From NCBI GenBank assembly GCA_003056425.1, contig PYVY01000001.1, forward strand, positions 434,001 to 498,000: a stretch of DNA of 64,000 bases, in the 5' to 3' direction. Source of the stretch: Alteromonas indica. GTDB taxonomy: Bacteria > Pseudomonadota > Gammaproteobacteria > Enterobacterales > Alteromonadaceae. Made by a program: the position numbers and the translations under genes. This document shows, in pieces, positions 56,994-64,000 of this stretch (position 1 is the stretch's first letter; the number at the start of each line of letters is the position of its first letter). The notes under the pieces are model-generated. The model was not told the origin of the DNA and made no database searches. It saw nothing but the letters and a program-made list of their open reading frames with translations.

Positions 56994-57068
56994 AGGAAGC
57001 TCCTCAGCATTAATTTAAGAGATCAGAAAATGCACCGTTTCCGGTGGGAAAAATTGAACGCTTAAACT
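56994..57068 (-). promoter_or_regulatory. Nested RNA hairpins between the second RAPP ORF and the CBS gene
   Basis: On the minus strand AGTTTAAG (57068-57061, over the RAPP ORF's stop) can pair with CTTAAATT (57019-57012), enclosing a CACCG-GAAA-CGGTG stem (57046-57033). Next to the ATG, AGGA-GCT-TCCT (57004-56994) folds the Shine-Dalgarno into a short stem. A stalled ribosome would cover the first arm. Confidence 0.45.
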
Positions 57069-57355
57069 ACCTGGGGCGGGGCACGGATAGAGCGGTGATC
57101 AATACTGACCACATTGCTGATACGCCGGAAGCCGGCGTAGGCTTGTTCAAACATCGAGTAAGCAAGGCTGACAACATGCACTATGTCATCGCCATCTTCG
57201 CTATCGACGTCTTTATCATAAGGCTGGTGGGCTATCGCCGCTACCGCCAAAAGGGCAATATCCTGAGTGGGATGTAGTGCTGCAGACGTATTGCTACCGC
57301 CGCCTTGGTAGGGCGATAAGATCAACACGCTTAATAGCAGTAGCCATTTTCCCAT
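57062..57355 (-). CDS. Second putative RAPP arrest peptide, secreted, upstream of the CBS gene
   Basis: 97 residues from the ATG at 57355 (an in-frame ATG at 57445 adds 30 residues; neither has a clear ribosome site). N-terminal signal peptide-like MGKWLLLLSVLILSPYQGGG, an acidic middle (DKDVDSEDGDD), and a C-terminus DHRSIRAPPQVV with RAPP at 91-94 encoded by CGT GCC CCG CCC (57085-57074). IRAPPQ closely resembles IRAGPQ of SecM. The next gene on the same strand, starting 68 bases later, is the CBS protein. Reading it as an arrest peptide is inference; no export gene is adjacent, which weakens it. Confidence 0.5.
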   Translation of the reverse strand: MGKWLLLLSVLILSPYQGGGSNTSAALHPTQDIALLAVAAIAHQPYDKDVDSEDGDDIVHVVSLAYSMFEQAYAGFRRISNVVSIDHRSIRAPPQVV

Positions 57356-57591
57356 AACTATCACGATACTGTTTTGCTGGTGAATAATTAGTATAGGGGC
57401 GCCGGCTTGCGCTTCCAGAGCAGCTGGGCGCGGCTTTGCCACCATTGACCGAATAATGTGTTCCAGTACGGCCGATAAACTTAAAAACCGTGCGTTGCGC
57501 GGTAAAAAATAAACGCTGAAAATACATTGTTTTTGCCCAGGCTTTGATAAGCTACTATGGCGTGCTTAGACGGTTTTTATTACTTTATTAT

Positions 57592-58494
57592 ATGGAATTT
57601 ACTGTGAAATCAGTTTTTTGCCCGTTGGTAACGGGCGTATTATGGCTTCTTTTGGTGGGCTGCGCCCAAACTCCTACCGCTCCCCAAATAACTATCGACA
57701 CCCTCGGCATCACCGCCTTCCAGGAGGTGGATAACCAGATTACAGCACTAAACCGCCAGTATGGCGCCGCCAATGTGTTGGTAGTGACCGATATTGATAA
57801 TACCGTGCTCACTGCGACCGCCGATTTGGGCAGTGATATCTGGTATCAGTGGCAAACGGGTAAACTGGAAGTGCAGCCTACGCCGCAGCAGCAAGTAGAC
57901 TGCTTGTATGAAGATGCCATTGGCCTGCTGTACGCCCTGGCCCCGATGCAGTTGACCGAACCTGCAGTACCGGCCTTATTAGCCAGTTGGCAACAGCAGG
58001 GCAATCCGGTGATAGCATTAACTGCACGGGGCCCTGCCACCAGAGCCGCGACTGAACGCGAACTCGCCCGCTACCAACTGGATTTCGCGCAAAACCCCAT
58101 ACGCGGTAAGCATCATGAGCCGCTGCTGTTACGCGATACACTGGAACGTGAATACAGCTACATGAAGGGTATTATGATGACCTCAGGCCAAAATAAAGGC
58201 GTGATGTTACAACGGCTTATCAAACAGGCTGACCAGCACTATAAAGCCATTGTGTTTATTGATGACTCTGCTAAAAACATTGCCAATATGGTGAACGCCT
58301 ATGAACAAACCGGCGATACGAGTGTTTACGCCTATTACTATACGCTGGTGGAACATCAGCGCCTGAAGGAAAATGGAGCCATAATAACTTCAGAGCAGGC
58401 CGCTGCCATGACTCGCCAATATCAGCAACTTACCAATGTGATTCGATCTATTTATCCGGCGAGGCCTACCGACGGACAGTGCCTGGGCCAGTGA
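57592..58494 (+). CDS. DUF2608-type lipoprotein, HAD-like fold
   Basis: About 300 residues; ATG at 57592 or more likely GTG at 57604, which has GGA upstream. Lipobox LLLVGC (Cys near 25) marks an exported lipoprotein. HAD-like motifs follow: VVTDIDNTVL near residue 65 (nucleophile Asp in DIDNT), the LTARGPATRAATERELA stretch and FIDDSAKNIANM near 225. The DUF2608 family is of unknown role, and the motifs suggest phosphatase activity in the envelope. Terminator follows the gene. Confidence 0.7.
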   Translation: MEFTVKSVFCPLVTGVLWLLLVGCAQTPTAPQITIDTLGITAFQEVDNQITALNRQYGAANVLVVTDIDNTVLTATADLGSDIWYQWQTGKLEVQPTPQQQVDCLYEDAIGLLYALAPMQLTEPAVPALLASWQQQGNPVIALTARGPATRAATERELARYQLDFAQNPIRGKHHEPLLLRDTLEREYSYMKGIMMTSGQNKGVMLQRLIKQADQHYKAIVFIDDSAKNIANMVNAYEQTGDTSVYAYYYTLVEHQRLKENGAIITSEQAAAMTRQYQQLTNVIRSIYPARPTDGQCLGQ

Positions 58495-58559
58495 ATTCGG
58501 CGCCATGCTGCGCGAAGCGGATATCAACTAACGCTTACTGTAAAAGTAACAGCAAAAAA

Positions 58560-58578
58560 GGGCCTTCAGGCCCTTTTT
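58560..58578. terminator. Bidirectional terminator between the DUF2608 and ndh genes
   Basis: GGGCC-TTCA-GGCCC stem flanked by AAAAAA on one side and TTTTT on the other, between converging genes. Confidence 0.85.
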
Positions 58579-58630
58579 AATGGTTTTTACTATTGCAGGT
58601 AGCTAAACGCACGTTAGCCCCATACAAGCG

Positions 58631-59923
58631 TTAATGCAGTTTGAATTTGGGCCCCACAATATTACTTACCTTGCGACTGAACAGGGTTAGGATGCCTTTA
58701 AACCAACCATGAACGGTAAACTGATGATTGTTATACAAAGACACATACACCAGTTTCGCCAGGCGTCCTTCCACAAACATACTGCTATTAGATAATGCGC
58801 CCATAAGGCTGCCAACGGTGCTGTACTTGCTTAAGTGCACCAGCGACCCGTAATCTTTGTATTGATATTCACTTAATGGCTTATCTTTAAACAGCGCAAT
58901 AATATTATCGGCGGCAACAGTCGCCATCTGATGAGCTGATTGCGCACGCGGGGGCACCCAACTGCCATCTTTTTGCTTGAAGCCACAACAGTCGCCAATA
59001 ACAAAAATATCGTTATCTACTGTACTGCGTAATTGCGGAGTAACCAGAATCTGATTGGCCCGGTTAGTTTCAAACACGTCCATTGCCACCAGAAAATCAG
59101 GCGCTTTGACGCCAGCCGACCATACCATAAGATCGGCAGCTATCAATTCATCTTCACTGGTTATAAAGCCTTGTTCAGTGGCTTTCGCTACTTTAGTAGA
59201 CTCGCGAATTTTAATACCCAGCTTGGTTAATGCCTTACGTGCAGATAACGCGATTTTCTCTGGTAAGGCTGGCAAGATTCGTTCGCCCGCTTCAATGATA
59301 GTGACTTTTAGCCGGTCAGCAGACATTTCAGGCATACCGTAAGCGCGTGCTAAATTAGCCACGTGGTGTAACTGGGCCGCCAACTCTGTTCCCGTGGCGC
59401 CCGCCCCTACAATACCAATTTGCAGTTCGGTTTTATCCACACAGTCTTGGTTAATTTTTAACAGTTGGTTTAGCAGAGCCCGGTGAAAACGCTCTGCCTG
59501 ATCCAGTGAATCAAGCGTAAAACAGTTGTCCTGAACCCCGGGGGTGCCAAAGTCATTACACACACTGCCCATTGCCAGTACCAGATAATCATACTCCAGG
59601 TTTCGCTGGGGCAGAATCTGCTGGCCACTTTCATCCACCAGGGGATCCAGTGTAATAAGTTTTTGCTCGCGATCGATACCGGTTAGTTCACCCAGCTGAA
59701 ACTGATAATGATGCCGTACCGCATGCATACGATAATCAACGCCATCAGAGCCTTTATCTATAACCCCGGCAGCCACTTCGTGAAGTAACGGCTTCCAAAC
59801 ATGGGTGCGGCTTTTATCCACCAAAATAATGTCTGCAGAGCCTGATTTCCCAAGGGATTTACTTAACCGGGTTACCAGTTCCAACCCACCGGCCCCGCCG
59901 CCAACCACGACAATTTTTTTCAT
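58631..59923 (-). CDS. ndh: Type II NADH dehydrogenase (NDH-2)
   Basis: 430 residues from the ATG at 59923 (AAGG upstream; an in-frame ATG at 60031 adds 36 unrelated residues). FAD motif KKIVVVGGGAGGLELVTRL at the start, NADH motif GIVGAGATGTELAAQL near residue 165 and the second FAD-contact IFVIGDCCGFKQ near 305. Single-subunit, non-pumping NADH:quinone oxidoreductase on the cytoplasmic face of the inner membrane. The C-terminal half includes the amphipathic membrane-contact region near the end. Confidence 0.94.
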   Translation of the reverse strand: MKKIVVVGGGAGGLELVTRLSKSLGKSGSADIILVDKSRTHVWKPLLHEVAAGVIDKGSDGVDYRMHAVRHHYQFQLGELTGIDREQKLITLDPLVDESGQQILPQRNLEYDYLVLAMGSVCNDFGTPGVQDNCFTLDSLDQAERFHRALLNQLLKINQDCVDKTELQIGIVGAGATGTELAAQLHHVANLARAYGMPEMSADRLKVTIIEAGERILPALPEKIALSARKALTKLGIKIRESTKVAKATEQGFITSEDELIAADLMVWSAGVKAPDFLVAMDVFETNRANQILVTPQLRSTVDNDIFVIGDCCGFKQKDGSWVPPRAQSAHQMATVAADNIIALFKDKPLSEYQYKDYGSLVHLSKYSTVGSLMGALSNSSMFVEGRLAKLVYVSLYNNHQFTVHGWFKGILTLFSRKVSNIVGPKFKLH

Positions 59924-60403
59924 AACAAGTGCCTTAATGTAATCTTTCCAGCCATCAATACGAACAACACAACCCTGATTGCTGTTAATACTGATGGCTG
60001 GGAAGACTGGGACACCGGCACGGCATAACATCTTAACACGCCAAGCTTATTACTATGCGCAATTCCGCTCAAGTGTTCAATTATGCAGGTCGCATCAGCC
60101 GCCCTTTTATCGAATGGCACGCTTCTTAGCATGCTGTCACTGACGGCTATTAGCCACACCGGTTAGCGGCGGTTATACCCCACGGCCAACCGGCAACCTG
60201 TTTTACGCCTGGCCGCCCGCCCCTACCCAAATGATCTTAAGGCTCGCATCAAAAAATCAATCCTTTGATATGCAAAGCATTTTATGAATGTAGAGAGGTA
60301 TTGTAGGTAACTTCATTAGCGCCACTCATACTTTTTTTGCATGAAAGGCGAAGCATTTGCATAGCATCCAACTGTTATCCGCGTTTAACCAGAGAGTATA
60401 TAG
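59924..60403. other. 480-base intergenic region, no supported gene
   Basis: Between divergent ndh and the DUF2721 gene. No family-like frame on either strand. It probably holds both promoters; no operator was recognised. Confidence 0.45.
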
Positions 60404-60886
60404 GTGAATACATTAATACCCAGCTTGTCGCAGCTTATTGAATTTGCCGTTGCGCCAGTATTTTTGCTAACGGGTATAGCCGGTTTTCTAAGCGTAATGT
60501 CAGGCCGTTTGGGCCGCATTTCTGATCGGGTGAGAATTGCCGAACGGCGTATTCAAACCCTTGCTGATCCGCAGTTGGTCGAACGCTCAAAACAGGAAAT
60601 TATCCTGCTGTGGAGCCGGGTCCGCGCGGCCAATTGGGCTATCGGCTTTTGTGTAGCGTCAGGATTAATGATTTGTTTAGTAATCGGCCTGTTGTTTGCC
60701 GGGGCGCTTCTGGTGATTGATTTAAAATTCCCCATCATCCTATTATTTGTGCTGGCCATGCTATTGCTTATCTGTGCCTTAATATTATTTTTGGTGGAAG
60801 TGCGCCTGGCTACCCGTGCCGTAAATATTGTGCGTACCATCCACAAACCGGTCAAACTGCGTAATGGCCCGCAGCCGGGCCTTTAG
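60404..60886 (+). CDS. DUF2721-type membrane protein
   Basis: 160 residues starting at GTG 60404 (GAGAG upstream). Three TM segments: about 11-30, 80-105 and 108-132, the first pair separated by a charged loop (GRLGRISDRVRIAERRIQTL) that may fold back on the membrane. Matches the DUF2721 pattern, function unknown. Single gene with no operon partner. Confidence 0.75.
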   Translation: MNTLIPSLSQLIEFAVAPVFLLTGIAGFLSVMSGRLGRISDRVRIAERRIQTLADPQLVERSKQEIILLWSRVRAANWAIGFCVASGLMICLVIGLLFAGALLVIDLKFPIILLFVLAMLLLICALILFLVEVRLATRAVNIVRTIHKPVKLRNGPQPGL

Positions 60887-60948
60887 GGGGTCAGGACTGC
60901 GCTCATTACGGGGCGCATTCGCGATAGCCGGCGGCCTTGCCAATTAAC

Positions 60949-61569
60949 TTATTGCGGCCGGGCCAGAAAGAATTTATTCGCTTCACTTAAGGTGAAGTAA
61001 TCGCCCGGCCCGCCTGCCCGCAATACCGGCTCGCCAGCCAGAGTCTGATAACTACCATCACGCAGGGTGTCGCGATGTAAATGAACCGCTACCACTTCGC
61101 CCAATACCATCCAGGTATCGCATGGCTTACCCTGACTATCCTGCAACCGGATGATTTGGGTTTTGCGGCATTCCATAATCGCTGGGCTGGCGGCCACATG
61201 AGGCACGGCTACCTGACGGGAAGCGCCTTTTGGTAAATCACTTAGCGTAAATTCGTCTGTCTGGGCATCAACCATCGCGCTGGTCTGGTTCATTTTTTCC
61301 AACAGCGGCTTGCTCACCAGGTTCCAGCAAAACTCGCCGGTTTCTTCAATATTTTTTACCGTATCTTTATAGCCCACACTGGCAAAGCCAATAATGGGTG
61401 GAGTGTAATTAAACGCATTGAAAAAGCTGTACGGCGCCAGGTTAACCTGACCCTCACGACTTTGGCTGGATATCCACCCTATGGGCCGCGGCGCGATGAT
61501 AGCATTGAAAGGATCATGGGCCAGCCCGTGGCCACTCGCAGGTTCATAATAATGATAGTCTTGCGACAT
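60949..61569 (-). CDS. Flavin reductase family protein
   Basis: 206 residues with the flavin reductase-like fold pattern: PFNAIIAPRPIGWISSQSREG (FMN-binding N-terminal strand), NLAPYSFFNAFNYTPPIIGFA and VKNIEETGEFCWNLV. Members use NAD(P)H to reduce FMN/FAD or act as flavoproteins. C-terminal part DYFTLSEANKFFL is typical of a cytoplasmic subgroup. It stands alone, about 70 bases from the nucleosidase-like gene on the same strand. Confidence 0.87.
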   Translation of the reverse strand: MSQDYHYYEPASGHGLAHDPFNAIIAPRPIGWISSQSREGQVNLAPYSFFNAFNYTPPIIGFASVGYKDTVKNIEETGEFCWNLVSKPLLEKMNQTSAMVDAQTDEFTLSDLPKGASRQVAVPHVAASPAIMECRKTQIIRLQDSQGKPCDTWMVLGEVVAVHLHRDTLRDGSYQTLAGEPVLRAGGPGDYFTLSEANKFFLARPQ

Positions 61570-61640
61570 AAAAGATCTACCTTAGCGTGTTGATGAATGG
61601 TGTAGCTACGCATTGCGCTACCGAACAGATTCAGTTGCCG

Positions 61641-62693
61641 TTATTGCCGGGCCAGTTCGTCCAGCAAAGCAAACAGCATATTGGCCCCTACCCTGGCTAC
61701 CGCTTCATCATAAAGATGCTCTACGTTAACCCCTTCTTGCCCGCCCGCCAGATCGCTTACCGCGCGAATGATTACCCAGTCTACCTCATTGATGGTACAT
61801 ACCTGCCCTACCGCGGCAGACTCCATTTCGGTGACCTGGGCATCAAATACCTCCCGGGTCCACTGACGGTATTGACGATTATCCATAAATACCGAACCGG
61901 TTACGCCATTTCCACCTACTTTAAGCTTCGCCACCGACTCTGGAGCGATATACTGCGCTGGTAGTGTGTCGATAGCCCGCTGGGCTGCTTCGAGTAAACG
62001 GGGCGTGGCCGTAAAATAAGGCGTGTCTTGCGGGCGGTCCATTCCTTGTTTAATAATCAACACTTCGTCGGGATGAATAAACCCAAATGGCTTATAGTGA
62101 GGCTGGTGAGGATCCTGGGCCCGCCGCTGCGGCTGTTCCTGCATAAAGGCGGCGTAATATTCCGGTAGAATATATTCGCCCTGGGTTTTGCTGTCAGCAT
62201 TTACCGGGTTGGCGTAGACACTTTCATCATGGTAATACCAACGTTCCGGCACGACCACATCACCCGGGTTAAGTTGTGGGTTCACCGCACCCGCAATGCC
62301 CATATACACCACTTGTTTTACCGGGAAATAATCAAAGGCCATCTGCATCGACAGCGCCGCATTGGCAATACTCATACCGGTGGCAAAAATTATCACCGGT
62401 TCGTCATGATAGGTGCCTATGCGATAATGTATTCCTTTATACTGCACTACCTGATTAATGTGGGCGGCATCGTCTTCTTTAATACGCGCCAGAATCCCTT
62501 TCATTTCAGGCTCATAGGCCACTACAATGGCCGTGAAACCCGGGCTGTTAAATGATTTAGGCCCGTAAGCAACTGGCGCCGCCTCGGGGGGCCCGGTTAG
62601 CGCGCCATCCAACGACGCGCACCCATTGAGCAAGCAAATTAACAGCACATACAACAATAAAGCCAGGGACGAATGCGGTTTGTGCAGCGCCAT
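61641..62693 (-). CDS. Lipoprotein with MTA/SAH nucleosidase-like (PNP-UDP) domain
   Basis: About 350 residues; ATG at 62693 with GGA upstream, TTG at 62699 is an alternative. The N-terminus is a lipoprotein signal (LLICLLNGC, Cys near 25). The body is a PNP/UDP-type nucleosidase: GFTAIVVAYEPEMKGIL at the start, VVYMGIAGAVNPQLNPGDVV, and the C-terminal EMESAAVGQVCTINEVDWVIIRAVSDLAGG with the substrate Glu and the catalytic Asp both kept. Activity on extracellular nucleosides is therefore possible. An exported version of this normally cytoplasmic fold is notable. Substrate unknown. Confidence 0.8.
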   Translation of the reverse strand: MALHKPHSSLALLLYVLLICLLNGCASLDGALTGPPEAAPVAYGPKSFNSPGFTAIVVAYEPEMKGILARIKEDDAAHINQVVQYKGIHYRIGTYHDEPVIIFATGMSIANAALSMQMAFDYFPVKQVVYMGIAGAVNPQLNPGDVVVPERWYYHDESVYANPVNADSKTQGEYILPEYYAAFMQEQPQRRAQDPHQPHYKPFGFIHPDEVLIIKQGMDRPQDTPYFTATPRLLEAAQRAIDTLPAQYIAPESVAKLKVGGNGVTGSVFMDNRQYRQWTREVFDAQVTEMESAAVGQVCTINEVDWVIIRAVSDLAGGQEGVNVEHLYDEAVARVGANMLFALLDELARQ

Positions 62694-62880
62694 AAACAAG
62701 TTCCGAATAATGCGAATTAAGCTTTACCATAGCAATAAAAACGTATGGTGAGAATGTGTAATGATACGCGTGAATGATTGCATCCTACAGCAGGTTGGCG
62801 CAGGATAGACCCGCTAACAAATGAGCTGTCGGCAGTTATCAAGCGTACTTGCAAACAATAAAAATACGGTGAGGTAACAC

Positions 62881-63966
62881 ATGAAGATATGGTTTTTGGC
62901 CCTGGCGCTGGTAGTTAGCGCTAACCTGGCGGCCAAACAAACAACGCCAGCCGCTGCGGCAGACTATTCTGCGTTGCAATATGATGGCCGACTAACCGGC
63001 GTACCTTATCCATTTAAGGTAAGTACATTTGTCTTTGAGTCGCAGGGTAGCGAGTTAGAGATGGCTTACATGTATTTGCCTCCCAAAGAAGATTTTCCGG
63101 TGATTACGCTATTGCATGGGAAAAACTTTAACGCTGCCTATTGGGATACCACCGCACGCTGGTTGCATGAACAAGGCTATGGGGTTCTCATGCCGGACCA
63201 AATTGGCTTTGGAAAATCGTCTAAACCTACCGATTATCAATATAGCTTTGCTACGCTCGCCAACAATACCAAAGCCTTGCTCGACAAATTAAGCATCGTA
63301 CGCACTGTCGTGGTAGGACATTCCATGGGCGGGATGCTGGCTACCCGTTTCGCTCTGCTATTTGAAAAAACCACTCAGCGACTGATTTTAGTTAACCCTA
63401 TCGGGCTGGAAAACTACCTGGTTTATGAAAATTACAAAGATGTCGATAGCCACTATCGTGGCGAGCTAAAAAAATCGGCAGACGATATCATTAATTATCA
63501 AAAGCAAAACTATTACGACGGAAAATGGAACCAGACATTCGCCAGCCATGCAGAATTTCTGATGGGGTGGGTGCAAGGTGCTGACTGGCCTATTCTGGCA
63601 AAAGTAAGTGCGTTAACTTACGACATGATCTTTACTCAGCCAGTAGTGGAAGATATGCAATACCTGAGCATGCCCACCACATTAATTTTAGGCACCCGGG
63701 ATCGCACCGCACCAGGCCGCGACCAATTAAAAGACAACGTGAATAAACCCCTTGGGCGTTACGACAAACTCGGGGAGACCACCAAAGCCAGAAACAGCAA
63801 TATTCAGCTGGTGGAATTGAAAGGGTTGGGGCATTTACCGCAAATTGAAGATTTTGATCGCTTTAAAGCGCCTTTTCTTGAAGCTATAGCTCGAAAGGCA
63901 GCCAATAAAGAGAAATCGGCGGAGCCAGCAAAAACCGTTCCCTCGGCCAACGTAGCGGCGCAATAA
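62881..63966 (+). CDS. Secreted alpha/beta hydrolase
   Basis: 361 residues with a signal peptide (IWFLALALVVSANLAA) and GAGG before the ATG. Alpha/beta hydrolase fold: oxyanion region TLLHGKNFNAAYWD, nucleophile elbow VVGHSMGGMLAT (Ser), acid candidate in GTRDRTAPG, and catalytic His in GLGHLPQIEDF. The tail (residues 335-361) is Lys/Ala-rich and probably disordered. Could be an esterase, lipase or haloalkane dehalogenase relative. Hydrolyses an unknown ester outside the cytoplasm. Confidence 0.85.
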   Translation: MKIWFLALALVVSANLAAKQTTPAAAADYSALQYDGRLTGVPYPFKVSTFVFESQGSELEMAYMYLPPKEDFPVITLLHGKNFNAAYWDTTARWLHEQGYGVLMPDQIGFGKSSKPTDYQYSFATLANNTKALLDKLSIVRTVVVGHSMGGMLATRFALLFEKTTQRLILVNPIGLENYLVYENYKDVDSHYRGELKKSADDIINYQKQNYYDGKWNQTFASHAEFLMGWVQGADWPILAKVSALTYDMIFTQPVVEDMQYLSMPTTLILGTRDRTAPGRDQLKDNVNKPLGRYDKLGETTKARNSNIQLVELKGLGHLPQIEDFDRFKAPFLEAIARKAANKEKSAEPAKTVPSANVAAQ

Positions 63967-63975
63967 ACGCCTAAG

Positions 63976-64000
63976 CGCCACCCGCTCGCTGAGGGTGGCG
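63976..64000 (+). terminator. Terminator hairpin at the window end, truncated
   Basis: CGCCACCC (63976-63983) and GGGTGGCG (63993-64000) form a perfect 8-bp stem right after the hydrolase gene. Any T-run lies beyond the window. Confidence 0.65.

Noticed and set aside
57044..57277. 77-residue plus-strand ORF opposite the second RAPP ORF
   Set aside because: It shows no signal peptide or family pattern, whereas the minus-strand frame has a signal peptide and the RAPP tail.

Overview
The window is chromosomal DNA of a Gram-negative gammaproteobacterium, most likely a marine alteromonad (Alteromonadales). This rests on the gene content: LPS core genes (waaA and a heptosyltransferase-like gene), a classical S10 ribosomal operon, an umuDC/yebG SOS pair, several chemoreceptors, a PEP-CTERM protein, Na+/H+ or K+/H+ antiporters and a polysaccharide-degradation flavour (GH9, CBM9-like protein, hybrid two-component sensor). 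The assignment is inference from recognised families; no search was run. No tRNA, rRNA, CRISPR array, transposase or phage gene was seen.

Layout. 0-8.5 kb: 3' part of purU, a YgjV-like membrane protein, an M3 dipeptidyl carboxypeptidase, a VWA/PEP-CTERM protein, a lipoprotein and a CPA1-type antiporter. 8.5-14.6 kb: waaA diverging from two glycosyltransferases, then a secreted GH9 enzyme. 14.7-20 kb: the eleven-gene S10 operon (rpsJ to rpsQ) on the minus strand, with a strong promoter, a leader with a terminator-like hairpin and its own terminator after rpsQ; the spc operon does not follow. 20.2-27.4 kb: an isolated GspE/PilB-type ATPase with a GAF domain, a small secreted ORF ending in RAPP, a fused secDF and a K+/H+ antiporter. 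27.4-33.9 kb: CBM9-like protein, an unknown gene, a giant hybrid sensor-regulator with an AT-rich sensor half, a divergent double-glycine-leader peptide and a short HAD hydrolase. 33.9-38.2 kb: umuDC and yebG sharing one LexA box, then an ABC transporter with a His-rich loop. 38.6-49.2 kb: three chemoreceptors, a histidine kinase, a TSUP carrier with a lysozyme-inhibitor-like protein, and a marR-hlyD-DUF2955 efflux operon. 49.2-64 kb: a sigma54-type promoter with an orphan terminator (putative RNA), MFS transporter, GAF-EAL protein, Fur-box-preceded siderophore-interacting proteins, a CBS protein preceded by a second secreted ORF ending in RAPP, NDH-2, flavin reductase, a nucleosidase-like lipoprotein and an alpha/beta hydrolase.

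The most striking system is at 22.6-25.5 kb. A 121-residue ORF with a signal sequence ends ...SRAPPVLL just upstream of secDF. The DNA of its last codons (22965-22979) is complementary, with one bulged base and one G-U pair, to 23011-23026, which covers most of the secDF Shine-Dalgarno. That is the layout expected of an export-monitoring arrest peptide (SecM/VemP/ApdA-ApdP type): a ribosome stalled at RAPP would keep the stem open and switch on secDF. A second secreted ORF ending IRAPPQVV (57062-57355) precedes the CBS-domain gene, with its own nested hairpins before that gene's start.

Other points of interest are the double-glycine peptide divergent from the AT-rich sensor half of the hybrid regulator, the probable sigma54-driven small RNA at 49.4-49.7 kb, and a secreted protein that seems to join LprI-like and MliC-like lysozyme-inhibitor domains.
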